DNA of 64,000 nucleotides from Megamerina dolium (Eukaryota; Arthropoda; Insecta; Diptera; Megamerinidae): contig OY978525.1 of NCBI GenBank assembly GCA_963854835.1, positions 94,268,136 through 94,332,135 of the forward strand. The letters are read 5' to 3'. Numbering within the stretch: the first letter of the stretch is position 1; each line of letters starts with the position of its first letter. A model generated the notes under the pieces. That model was not told the DNA's origin, did not search any database, and was given only the letters and a program-made list of their open reading frames with translations. Of the stretch, positions 50,576 through 63,521 are shown piece by piece. Position numbers and translations under genes: made by a program.

Positions 50576-53500
50576 CTAAGATGTTTTTATCTTCTTTCCT
50601 TCATTCTGGCTTTTGCCTTATGTGTTTACTCTTTTTGCACTTGTTTGAGACGTGTGACATTTCTAGTATTTTTATTATTATCGTTATACCAGAAACAACA
50701 GCACGAAGGATATTGTTGCTTTAGGTGGAAGTAGTATCCCTTTATTTATAGCTTGTTGCTTCTTTTGCCCCTTTTTTGTGCTTTTTTCACCACTATATGG
50801 TACACCAATATGTATATACATGTAAACGTTGACAAGCTGCTATTTGGTGTGTATATGTGAATGCATATTGTTTGTATCTCGCCTGGTAATGTTGGCTTGG
50901 TTAACGTTTTACTATACAAACACATTTGTGTATATAATTCCATTTCTATATGTGTATTGTGCACTTACCTATTATTATGTATGTTTATGTAAGCATATCA
51001 AAATACAGCAACAACAACAACAACAACAACAATGTATATATTGAAAGTATGTATTTCGATATACTCATTACGGTTGCTCTTGCTGCTGCTTTTATTACTG
51101 GTTGCATTGTTATGTCTACCTACTGCAATTTGCTGTAGTTTCATGAACTATATATGTATATATACAATTTATTCCATGTATATGCATTTCTTAACGGTAT
51201 GTACTTTCATGTACGATATTATAATCATGTAGCAAACTATGTGAATTATGTGCGCCTTATTAGTTTCTGTATACATATTACTAAAACTGTCTACATCGTT
51301 TAAACACATTTACACTACACATCAATAGAATTGGTTCTGTAGTTGACTAGTAGTTCCCTTGATAAAAAAAACAACCCCGTCTAAAGAAACGTCAAACTTC
51401 TTAGAGTTGGAGAAGAATTCTGTTTGAGTTTCACTGTCACATACAGTACAAATAAATATTTATATCAGCTTCACTTTTTGAAGTTTTCTATAGAAGTGCT
51501 ATACCAACAATCTATAGAGGCTGTGATAACTCCATTATTTGCAAATAAATTTATTCACTATTGCTTGACACATTAAAAATAATACGATTTACCAAATAAA
51601 ATGTTCGATACCTTGTTTCTTAAAAAGAAAATCAATGAACTTATTTATTTGACACGCAGTGTAAATATTTACCAATATATACCTGAGCATTAATACGTCT
51701 GTGTATCCGCGTATACTTGTATGAAAAATTTCTGGTTAAATGCGAGCATTTCGTGTTCACTTCACTACACAAGCAATATGCAACTTACCACTAATATGTT
51801 CAAAATGGTGCACATACAAATGCATATGAGCACGTAAGCAAGTAAATTTGTATGTATTTTATAAGATATATATTTACGTGTATTGTATACGAAATTGCAT
51901 AAAGATGTTGCGTTTAAAAGTCGCTAATGGTACGTCAAAGGTGTCCGCAATAATTTGCGGTATGAGTTGTAAGCAATGATATATGAGCAAGTACGTAGCA
52001 AAAGTAGTCGTAAGACTAAGAAAAGGAGGTGCTGTAATAGCAACAGTAGTACGTAGTACATGCTAGCTTATAATAGTAATCATTTTGGAGGTATGTACGC
52101 TAACCAAACAGGTAACTACATGCATATGTACATAGAATCACGCACACTGAAATATAGTGAACGTATGTACTTAAGTCGATAACTGCATACATATGTGAAG
52201 AAACTTTGCAACGCATTGCTATCGTCATCATCGTCATCGTTAGTATTGTTGCTTGTAAAGTAATTTCTTGTCGTTGTTGTTGTTGTTTTTAGCATGTACA
52301 TATATAGGTATGTATATATATACATAAATACGTCTGCAATTTTAAATCATATTAAATGCATGCTTGATTGTTATTCCTGTGCAGTTTCAGACACCATGTC
52401 GTCAATACAATTTAAAGTATGCACTTATATTGCAGACATATGTACGAATATCTATAATAATATACACATCTCTGTAAACTTTCTCATTGAGCTATATGTG
52501 TATATGCATATACACATGCGTGTGTCTGTGCACACTTCAATAGAGGTGTATTTATTATATGTTTTATGGTATTTGCGTTTCATTGCATAGCATACAATTT
52601 TCAGAATGCCCAAAGTATTGCGCGCATCTGTGTTGTAAAATAAATTTCAGTATATTGTAGTTCTCTTAGAAGCTAAAGGGAGATTAAATGAATATTGCGT
52701 CTATTTGTAGTATGCTCCTGATATACCATATTTCTCATTCTCAGATGGAATTTTATACATTTCAAAATTGGTAGATGGGTCAAATTTTTGTGCTATTCTT
52801 TAGAACGCTTCATTACGCTGTGTATGAATTTAGGAACTGGTTATGTCGAAAAAGATCAATATGAACTGATTAAAGTCTTACTTGAGAAAGTCATACAAAA
52901 AGTTGCGATTGCTCAGTAAATGCTTTCCATATGCTGGGCCATAGCCAGTCTTTAATTGCCTGTTTGCGATATGAAAGGGTCCCTAAAGGTTAAGGTTCTT
53001 TTAAAGTAGACCGACTCAGGAGTTAAAATAGAAACTATGCTTTATTTAATTTCAATATAAATAAATCACTATTTAATTGTTTGTGGTAACATTTTTTTTT
53101 ACTATAATTTTTGCTATGACACATATCAATCGTATTTTCCATATAAATGCACCCACGTATCCTATTATTTGATGCACACGTGATGTGTAATGTAAAATGC
53201 AATAAAACTTGCAAATAACTTGTTCAAAAATGTATCATTTTGTATATTGAAAGTTTGCATTGATAATAAAATAAATACATCCATGAGTACGATATATATT
53301 ACAAAATGAAAACAAAACAAATTATGTAGTAAAAGAAAGTTTTTCAAAACTTTATAAATAATGATAAATGTATAATAATTACTTCAAATAGCAAAACATT
53401 TGTATGAATATTTGATCCATCAACGTTGGGCGTATGAGTGACAAATAATATGGAGTGTATTAAAATCACTCATACGTCAAGTTGTATATCATAAAAATCA

Positions 53501-56070
53501 TTCCTCAATCAGAATATTCAGATATCATATAATTTAATCAATTAAAAATTTACAAAAAAATTTATGTATAAATATTTACATATACAAGTTGTTAATTTAC
53601 TCATAAAATAAATGAACGTCAAGTTTCAAATGTAGAAAAAAGAAACAAAGAAAAAAAAAAATTACGAACAATAACAAAAATACATTGTATTAAATGCTTA
53701 AAAACATATATTAATTAACTTCAGAAATAAATGCAAATAAAAAAGTAAAAATTCACACTTTACACACTCAAAAATTTCATGCATTCTGCAATGATAACAA
53801 TGTGAAATGAGCAAAAATAAAAAAAAAAAAAATCAACGAATATAATTACCACAAATGAGAATATTAATATGTGAAAAAATACAAATAACAATGAACTCTC
53901 AACAAAAATATTCAACAAATGTGTTAGTACTATATACCAAAATACCTTGCATAAATCAAGTAGCATAATGTTGAAGAGCACATCATTCATTCATACATAT
54001 GTAAATATTTGCAAATGATGAATGCGATGTTGTTGTGATGACCAAATGAGCATTTGAGCATATGAATGAATGTAAAATATTATGAAAATAAAAACACTAG
54101 CAACAACAAATTTTCAAACAACAACGCCAACAACAACAACAATATAATTAACATTACACTATCTAAATATTATAGTATAATAGCAAAGGACATAACCGCA
54201 AAAATGTAAAATGAACAGAGCTAATGAAAATTATAAAAAAGTATGGCATTTATATTCACTTATTTTAAAGCTGATTTTAGAGTAGCCTTTGGTATATTGT
54301 ATACATATTTATACAGAATACATATTCGTGTATACATATACATATGCGTGTGTGTTGTATTTCATTACTTATTCTATATGATGCCTGAGTAGAGAGTAAT
54401 AAGAAAAAAATAAAAACTAAAATAAAACAGGGAGTCACAACCACAAGGATATATGTAAAAAAAAAATAGATAAAAATAAAATTCAGTACGGACTTGCCTT
54501 TTGTAGCATCGAAATTAAAATACCCTACACTGTGAAAGAATCTAATCAGTGTTAGTGTTAATATTTTGGCATAAAATATTTTTTATTTTTATAAAGTGTA
54601 GACGATAAAAACACAAATTTGAAAATATATTTTTGTAGGTAAGAACAGATATAGGTAACATTAATATTCATCAAATTTTGGTAATTAGGCTTAGCTTAGA
54701 TTCAACTCAATCGCTCTATGAATAAATATTTGTCCTTAATTATAAAAATCTTAGGTACAAAGTCCTAACGCAATGGCTTCATATGTCTTGCTTAAAGTCC
54801 GAAAATATCCGATAAGTTTTTATATGAGAAGTAGGTGCAAATTTTATCTGTTTTCGTTCGATTTTAAAATTAATAGTTTCAATGCAATTTTACGCCTCGA
54901 AAACATGTTCGCTTATAGGAAATAAATCACTCTTGCATCCCATTTTGGTCCTTATTTAACTTAGTAGTTCATTAATAATAAGAGATTCAGCTCGAAAATC
55001 CAAAAACATAAGCTCGAGAATATATTTCTATATGATTGGTATGTGTAGGTTTCATCCTGTTACTCTCTTTCTACAACTAATCAGTTTCTTGGTAGAAAAT
55101 AACTTTATGTATTGTATTTCAGTTTCATAGTTTTATATTTAACTGCACAAAGTCTAAAACCATCTGTTCCAAAATATATTTCTATATGACAGGTACGCGT
55201 AGTTATCATCCGATTTCGTGAATTTTGTTGATATTATTATATTTGTTTGTGCAAAATTTGAAAACATATTTTTGCATATGATGCAGGCTAAATTTTCATC
55301 AAAATCGACTCAGATAGGATGTCATACGTCCTATTGACTATCACAAACGAAAACACAAAATTCATACGTATTCTTGATTTTCTGAGTGTAGCGTACAAAG
55401 CGTACAAAATTCTAAGTTTATACACGCACATACACCTACACCCCTACACACCTAAACACACACACACCCACCCACAAAAGGATAATACACATACTTGTTG
55501 AAAGTGTGGAGAAGTAGCTTATTATCTGCATCGGTTGTATACAAACACGTACTATATTCGTGACTTTTAGCAATAAAATCCTATTAGAGTAAAATAGATA
55601 TAGAAAATAGAAAAGATTAAAAGAGAGGTGCAGGTGAGATGGGAAAAAAGGAACAAAATACAATAAAAATATACGTAGTATAAAAGAAAAATAGAAGAAC
55701 TGTTGTGTTAAAGGTTGAAAAAAAAGGATCTTCAATTTTATGTAGCCCAGCAAACTTAAATTCAAATATGTTTTATGTATGATATTTGAACGTCATTGTA
55801 TTGGTTAGGTGTCCCAAAATCCATCATTTGCATGATTCTAGTTATTAAAGCCTTCAAAATGTCGATTGGTCTATAAGAAAATTATATGTATTTAGCATTT
55901 AAAACAAGTCGCTCCTTACGTCTCCTCATCTAAGAAAATGTTCACCTTAAGTCACCTTTTAAATGAGCTAAAGGAGATACCTTTTAATATAAAAATAATA
56001 AATAATTTATCATAAATAAAATAGCGTTGGAATATTTGCATAGCAGAATTCCTAGAGGGCCTTCCTAATA
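50090..56070. other. AT-rich non-coding DNA
   Basis: About 6 kb without a recognised gene. It contains a TA/poly-T tract (50489-50575), a CAACAA tract near 51008-51031 and TACATA-type repeats near 52290-52325. A degenerate repeated phrase (AATATATTTCTATATGA at 55018 and 55168) occurs in a 54.9-55.3 kb segment that may be an old interspersed repeat. Confidence 0.6.
50489..50575. repeat. (TA)n followed by poly-T
   Basis: About 35 TA units (50489-50558) running directly into about 17 T residues. The Tyr/Ile/Phe frames across it are artefacts. Confidence 0.95.
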
Positions 56071-56077
56071 CATTATA

Positions 56078-56697
56078 AAGGGTTTTCCATTACGGTTATA
56101 ACAATTTCGTATCTTTATATGAACGCACGCTTAAACTTTTTTAATCAACACTCAATGCCAAAACGTTAGTTAAAGTCAACATTTTCATCATGGTAAAGTT
56201 CACGAACCAGCAACGTTTGGAAATTGTTAAAAATTACTACCGAAATTCTGAGTCGGTGGTCGCAACTTTAAGAGCGAAAAATCATCTTCAGCGATGAAGC
56301 TCATTTCTGGCTCAATGGCTTTGTCAATAAGCAAAGTATACGTTATTGGTCAGCAACAAACCCACAAGTGCTTCTTGAGATACCGTTGCACCCGCAAAAA
56401 GTTACTGTTTGGTGCGGTTTTCATGCCGGAGGTGTGATTGGGCCGTATTTTTTCGTGGAAAAATACGGCTGTCATGTTACCGTCAATGGAGAGCGCTATC
56501 GTGCTATGTTGGAAGATTATTTGTTGCCAGAATTGGATGAACTTGACATCGGCGAAATGTGGTTTCAACAAGACGGTGCCAGTAGCCACACAGCACACGC
56601 CACAATCGATTTATTGCAAGGCAAATTCGGTGAAAGTGACTCACCGAATTTGCCGAATTTTTTGGAAGAAAAAAAGTTAAAACCATACGAACAATAA
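56078..56697 (+). pseudogene. Second rosa-like mariner, internally deleted and 3'-truncated
   Basis: The left end AAGGGTTTTCCATTACGGTT (56078) resembles the right end of the DD41D element at 34301 (AAGGGTTATCCATTTCGCGG), supporting the same group. ATG 56191 starts MVKFTNQQRLEIVKNYYRN and runs to SVVATLRAK near 56277. It is then fused by a deletion, out of frame, to the catalytic core: KIIFSDEAHFWLNGFVNKQS from about 56278 (first Asp). PLHPQKVTVWCGFHAGGVIG and the second Asp in FQQDGASSHTAHATIDLL follow. After LQGKFGE the sequence diverges and stops at 56697. The third Asp block and right TIR are absent. Most of the helix-turn-helix domain is lost. Confidence 0.8.
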
Positions 56698-56699
56698 CA

Positions 56700-59528
56700 A
56701 TATTGTTATCACTATATATAATAATACTAAAGTATAGTATTATATGCTGCAACACAAACTACCAATTACCTCTATTACCTATATTACTAACGAAAGCAGC
56801 TAAAGCAATAAATTCTGTGAGTCTGAAAGCATGTTAGTACTAATATCCTGTGTTTAGCTTAAGTGAGTGAACGCCTTATTTTGCAAAATGTTGTAGTTAA
56901 AGGATTTTTTTGGCCTTGCATAGTTCCTGGTAAAGCAAAGAGAGAAAAAAATCCGAAAATTATTTAAGAATAAATACTAAAATGGCCGACCTTGTAATTA
57001 TATTTCTGGAAAGTTGAAAAATGTAATGACTCATCCAACAGCGAAGTAACCATCATGCAGTGCTTATTTACTTGTTTAGAATCATTTTATTTAGAGATTC
57101 GATTTCTATTGTAGTTTTTTTATATGTCTCAAAAATACCTACTAAATACATGAACTCAAGCACCTCCTTTCATCACGCCATTAATTTTGTTAGACTGTCA
57201 AAAAAGTGCCATAGTCTAAATGGTGTTTTGGAAAATATTTCCATTCACACCCTATCGAATCATAATGGCAAAATACGATAAGCTTCATGCCATGATATTA
57301 TTTGGTAGGCTACCATGTGCTGCCATTCGACAACAAGCAGCATAAAGAAATCGTCTTTACTATCGCGCCGATCATTATTGTCATTATTTTCGCTACTGTC
57401 GACTGTCGTCTTTGCAACTTTATTTCATTTTCAATTTCTTTCAACGACATCGAAGGCGCACAATAATCATTAAAATGAAACTAGATAATCACCATGGCCG
57501 TATTTAGAAAGAGCACAAACATATATACAATTGTATACCCTCAAGTTTGTAATGACAAAAAAACCGGTCCGAAAAATTCAAATTGTAGTTACGTTTTCGT
57601 TCTCCATGTTTTTTAGGCCTTTGTCAACGGAAAGTGTTGATACCATTTCCGTAATAACATGAAATTTTTAAATGCGCGTTAAGAATGTTTATTAGTTTGA
57701 CATTAGCTAATGTTACAGATGGGGGAGAAAAGAAGGGATCAGTTCACAAGCTCGTCTGATTGGCATTTACTTGCTCAAGGTGGGACAAATAAGTAAAAAA
57801 AAAAAATGAAAGCAAAAATACAAAATAGAAAAGGTGTAAAGGAAGCCATTTTTAAAGTGCCCCTTGGTTACCTTTTCTCGTGTTATGAATTCACAATTTT
57901 TCACCTTATCCATCTTTTCAATGAGAAATTGAGAGATTTTGTGAATTGCTAAACAATTGCAAAAACTGAGACGAAGGCTGACTTGAACATGAAATTAAAT
58001 AATCATGAAATAAGTGTTTACGATAACGACAACGACTACGATGATATTAATAATTTAAATATATACCTACTTTATGTATGTACATTAGAGTGTACCTTGT
58101 TTTTTGAAATCAATCACACAAATCCTCGCCACAAATTTCCTTTTATTTTTCTCATTTTGTTTACTTTTAATGTTTTTGGTTGTGTAGCAAAAGCACCTTG
58201 TCAAAATGTATGCTTTGTCAAATTACAGAAAAATTACTAAGACATGGACTTAAGAATTTCAAGGACTTTTTAATGGAATTCGTGTGAGTTTTTGTGAGAA
58301 TTTCAAAGCAAAAATTCGGATTCGTCAATATTTCTCGTAATATACTCCTGCGAAGTTAGACTTCAAGTGTTTTTAATATCGTGAGATTGCTTCATTTTTA
58401 TTTTCACAAGATATTTCCTACAATTTTCTACATTTCTGCAGTTTCAATAAAGCCCCAGAAGAAAAATTTCTATACTTTTTGCGCTGTAGCATGTACCCTA
58501 AGGGAACATCGAAAATTGTACTATGACTGAAAAAAAGACCTTTAAAGGAAAATTATTAATTCCAAATAATAACTGACAAAAAAATGTCAATAATTTATGC
58601 TTAAGCTTAGGCTTTTCCCAATAGAACCTTATAGTAGTAATTCCTCAGAACAAACTTCTGTGTAAAAGTCAGACCTAATGGCAAATAATATTTTAAAAAG
58701 TATATATTTTCATGAAGGATTTAATAGAAAATCCTCAATATAAAGGAACACTCTAATGTACAATAAATGTAATGTATAGGAATTTATCATTGCGGAAATA
58801 CTCGTCCATTTTTGCTTGATCTGTACCTAACATTTCATTTCTTTGGTATTTGATATTTGATAAGGGTTTATCCATTATTGTGCACTACAAACGTCAATAA
58901 GCACAACATTTTATGGAGAGTATAAATATTTTATTTTTTTCATATACATACATAGTATATCTTATTGTTGTTGTTTTTGTATTACATTTACATACAATAT
59001 TATTGAATATTGAATATGTGGTAATAAATTTTATCGTATATCATTTTGTACTTTCCATTGGCAGTAATACAGAATGTATACACAGAAATATATTTTTGTT
59101 TATATGTATGGTTTCTTCACTTGCAATCATGTGAATTATATACATATGCTTTTAGTTTAATATAGGTTAAGGACTGAAAGAAGTAAAAATGTAAATCACA
59201 AATAATATTTATACAATCAACAAAATATATATTTATTATATGTATCTTATACAGTAGAATAATATTTAATAATAAAGAACACATTATGTTATAGTATTAT
59301 CAAAGGTATTCTAACAAATTTCACACAATTTAAAGGAAAGGCATGTGAACATTATACATCAATACATGGGTGAATGCTTAATTGACTATTTTACCTTTTA
59401 TCATAAGAATACACAATAATATGATATTTCTATCTACTCTAACACAATTTTAAGTGATCATCATTTTAACTTTATATTGGTTTATAAGTCCTAATGAATT
59501 TTCTCTTCGAAATTACTTCGATGTTCCA
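56700..59528. other. AT-rich non-coding DNA
   Basis: No gene or element recognised. A short palindromic patch lies near 56701-56745 just after the truncated transposon. Confidence 0.55.
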
Positions 59529-59532
59529 TTTA

Positions 59533-60579
59533 CCTAGTCAAGTCATAAATATTGGCACACAGAAAAATCCTTATTGGGTTATTCAATAGCTACAAATCTT
59601 AGAACAATTTATTCTAAATGACTTCCATCGTCTCAAGCACGACTTGAGACGATCTGGCCACACATCGATCGCGAGACTCACTACATGCATGGGGTAATTG
59701 TCCACTGCACGGACAAGGGCTTGCTTCTACGACTCAATATTTGGCTGTCGGGTAGAGCAAGCCATGCCCTCTAATATGGACGACAACTTGTAATTCAACG
59801 GGTTGAGGACTGGACTACCAGCTGGCCAATCATCAGTTGATATGAAGTCTGGAATGTTGTTTTTTAGCCACAGTTGAATCGTTTTTGCCTTGTGACCTAG
59901 AGCAGGGATCTCTTTGGATCCTCGAGATGAGTTGGGATGCTTCTCTGGATGACCGAGCATACACACAATCGTTCTGTTTATTGAACGATTTCTCTACGGT
60001 GAAGATTTTCTCGTCAGTAAACAGAATTTGTTTGTGAGCGTACCGGCTGCGTAATGCTTTCGATTTTCGCTTGCGTTTTCCCCCCAATGAGGCCGCGATT
60101 AGGTGGCCAGTGTATCGCTTGTATGCGCTGAGTCCCAAATCTTCATGGACATGGATTTTTGCGAAATTTGCATTTCCCGCGACAAGATTTTCTGTTTTCG
60201 CAGCGGTTTTCGGTCGATTCGTTTCTTCACGTTACTTTTTTGATCGCCTTCGGAGTTCTCACAGTGCGCGGACAGCCGGATCTTTGACGGTCTCGTACTT
60301 CGTCAGTATCCTTAAACAACTTCACAACACAATACACAAAATTGCGAGTGATTTCAAGCGGTGGAAACGTCCGAACGATATCACTTTTTCTCATGTTGCA
60401 TTTTAGTAGGCCAACTACAACAATACGATTTTCGATGTCGCCTCATTTCATGATTGTAAACAATTGATTCCAAAAACTTTTTATGTGGCAATGAAGCATA
60501 ACTATCAGCTGTCAAATCGCAGTCAAGATGAAATGGATACGCCCAATATTGCATTTGCAATATTTATGACTTGACTAGG
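59533..60579 (-). mobile_element. Tc1/mariner-type element with 22-bp perfect TIRs, internally deleted
   Basis: Perfect inverted repeats begin CCTAGTCAAGTCATAAATAT and continue TG, at 59533-59554 and 60558-60579. TA flanks are at 59531-59532 and 60580-60581. The 1047-bp length is shorter than a full-length element, and the internal transposase lacks its central part. Motifs (LFTDEKIFTVE, PRTVRTPKAI, DDWPAGSP-LNPL) recall Tc1- or maT-type transposases. The exact family cannot be set because the spacing-defining residues are deleted or changed. Confidence 0.88.
59727..60406 (-). pseudogene. Tc1/maT-like transposase pseudogene lacking the central catalytic segment
   Basis: Minus-strand fragments run from the N-terminal side (about 60406) through PRTVRTPKAIKKVT near 60235-60275 and DLGLSAYKRYTGHLIA near 60095-60145. 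LFTDEKIFTVEKSFNKQND, with the first catalytic Asp, lies near 59970-60025. VYARSSREASQLISRIQRDP follows near 59905-59965. The sequence then jumps to HKAKTIQLWLKNNIPDFIS near 59840-59895, so roughly the segment holding the second Asp has been deleted, with a frame change. The last block reads DDWPAGSPVLNPLNYKL, where the third catalytic Asp (normally LNPLDYKL) is Asn. The end is at about 59727. Several earlier frameshifts and stops lie in the DNA-binding part. Inactive. Confidence 0.82.
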
Positions 60580-60581
60580 TA

Positions 60582-63520
60582 CAGAAACCGATAGGAGACA
60601 CAATATACCAAAGGCCTAAAGACGGAAATCTATAAAATAAAGAATTTTGAATATAATGTCACTGTATCTTCATTTATTATTTTTATTTGACCTCAGTAAT
60701 TCTACCTCAATCGATCTTTCTGAAAGAGAAATTGGCATCAAACTTTTCAGTACGAAATTTGTTCAAATTCGAAAGACGCCATATAGTCCAATACTTTTTT
60801 TAAAATTAAGCTTTAATTGCGATATTTCAAACGGTCTATGTCACTTGAGCTGATGGTTAAATACGACATTTCCAATAATCCAATAGTATTGCTTTTGGGA
60901 GAATACTCGTTTGTATATTTGCTATAATAATAAGTTGAATAAGTTTTTAATGGCTTTTGGTAGTGCATTCAACTCAAAATATTTGTCTCATCATAATCTT
61001 TAATTTATTTATCTGCATTTGATTGTTGAAACTGTATCTGTGATACAAGTACTGTTGTCCTATTGGAATTTACCTTCTCGAGTACTTTGTTGAAGACAGA
61101 ATATATTATGTACGATACATCAATCTAGCCAAAAGTTTTGTAACCGTGGATTTGAGTTTCAAAAAAACCATGCTTGCTTAAATATATTACAAAATTTGAA
61201 TGAGAAACCTAACTGCTTAGTTGTGATGGCTTGAAAAAATATAAAAAAATATCAAAATTTGTGCCACTTTTGGAGAGGAAAGCGAAATATCAAAGCATTG
61301 AAAATATCATACAGACGTAAATGAAATTGATATAAGATTTCAGTATAGAGCTTAAAATCTGATGCAGTCTGATCCAGTTTTACGACATTTTTAAAGCCTT
61401 GAGATGGAGCAAAACTTTTTCAGAAGATATGGAAAGCATCCATAATGTGCTTATTAATGTATTAGCAAAGGTTCGCTGAAATCGGTTGAACAAATACATC
61501 GTCAAAAGTATAAAGTAATCTATATAAAAATATGAGAAATATTTAATTCTTTCAATAAACGCCCCAAAGTGCTAAATATTGAAAACATATACTTAAAAAA
61601 GTTTTCATTTTAAATACCTAATAATGACAATGAAACGTAAAAACAGTAAGGATTAATGTCATTCCATTAAAAGTTGGATATTAATTAATTTATTCTAATA
61701 TCGATTCTCGTGTGTTAGTATAAATCTGTTAATAATATAAAATCAGTAATCAGCTTAATTTCATATACGAAGAAATACAATGAAAAATCACAATATAACG
61801 TACAATACCAATTTAAGTTGAAACTCTTGTTCATTATAATAACCCTGTGGCATGAAAATGTCATGTTATGTCCACAATAGAATTATCGCAATGAATTACA
61901 TAAATCCGCAGTGGTAAAACTAGTGCTTAGTCATATAAAAAATGAACAGGTAGTATGCATAAGTGCGAGCATGCAGTGAATTTGTATATTTGAATTTTTG
62001 GTAATCACAATTTGTTTTTCATCAAATATTCTTTACTCTTTTTGTCCTAGTGAGAATGCATTTTAAACCAAAATTGATGTTAAGGCTACAGCTTGAGATC
62101 TGCCAGAAATAAAGTTCTAATATCAATTACTTAAAATTTTTCAAATATTAAATTCATTATATTAATCAACTTTGGTCATATTAAACCATTCATCAACCTT
62201 CACGTTATTTATGAATCTATTTTCACCTAACTTTTACAAATATCGTTTTCCCTCATTCGAAAATAAAAATTATGTCGTTGTCTGTAATAAAAATGCTTAA
62301 GTCATTTCCTCGCTGTTACATTATACTATTAAAATTTTGCCTGTATAAAGTCACCTCATCACAGGAAACAAAAATTTACTACATCATTTCATCAGCAAAA
62401 TTTTTATGATACGATTATTGTTTTATAGTTTTTCTTTCTCACTTTCCTGGTGTGGCTATCATAATGGTTTTATTTTTCGCCATATGGCTTGTTCTTTTTT
62501 TCAGCTTCTATTCTTTCAACGCTTTTCTAATAATGTGATCTATAAATTTATCATTATTACAGAAATAGTAGAAAACAAAAACTCGCCCAATTGTGTCTGT
62601 CTGTGTGTATGTCGGATAGTTTTGCACTTGTCAAGTAAGAGGAAAAAAAAAATTACTATAAAAAGCATAGGAAAAAAAGCAAAGTGTCATCAACCTCACC
62701 ATGTGGTATATGTGGGTTTGCTAACTTTTTATTTGTTTGGTTCCGGATTTGATCAATGTTCATTATATTGTTTGGTTTTGCTTACTTCTGTTGCTATCTG
62801 TTGTATTAATGATAATGCTGATTATACGTACTTGATGTTATTAAAAGTGTGACATAAAATTATAGAAAAAAAGAAAATTGCATATTATATGAATCAAAAC
62901 TATTTTACGTATACGTGTACAAATACATAGAAAATACATACATGTATTCGTATAAATTTCTCTCAACATACGAGTACATAACTTTTTATCATTATACAAT
63001 GACTTTTGTTTGCATTGTGAGCAAAGGTTATTGAACATGAATGTACATATGAATGAATGCATGAATAGGAAACCATAGTGAAAGATATAAATTAAGAAAG
63101 AAGGAGAGGGAGGAAGAGGAGAGGGTGAGAATGTGTCTAAGTTTCGAAGTGCAGATGTTACAGCAAAAACTTTTCTTCAAAGCCATTGTAGTATGATATC
63201 AAAATGTTTACTATCGATTAGACATAATATTATTAATGGCACATTCGTGTCGATTTAGAGAAGAATACGTGCATTTGTTTAGTGTAGCGATTTTATGTTT
63301 ATTTTTGGCGATACTACTAATATCTATGTCTGTTTAATGATTTTTATTTTAAAGAATCTCATATTTTTTATAATATTTTGCGTGTGAAAACACACATTAC
63401 TTGGCTTCCAGGGCATTCAGTTTCTATCATAGTATCGAAAGTATTGATTGATATAAAAAATGTCAGATGTTTTTTTTTTGGTAAATTTATGAGCAAAAAA
63501 TTTCTGTGTTGAAAATAAAT
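60582..63520. other. AT-rich non-coding DNA
   Basis: No gene recognised. The 148-codon ATG frame at 62406-62852 has a Phe/Leu/Cys/Lys-biased composition typical of T-rich DNA and no motif. A purine-rich GAGG tract lies near 63095-63130. Confidence 0.6.
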
Positions 63521-63521
63521 G

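Noticed and set aside
62406..62852. 148-codon ATG frame
   Set aside because: Composition follows the T-rich DNA and no domain is recognisable; length alone is possible by chance in AT-rich sequence.
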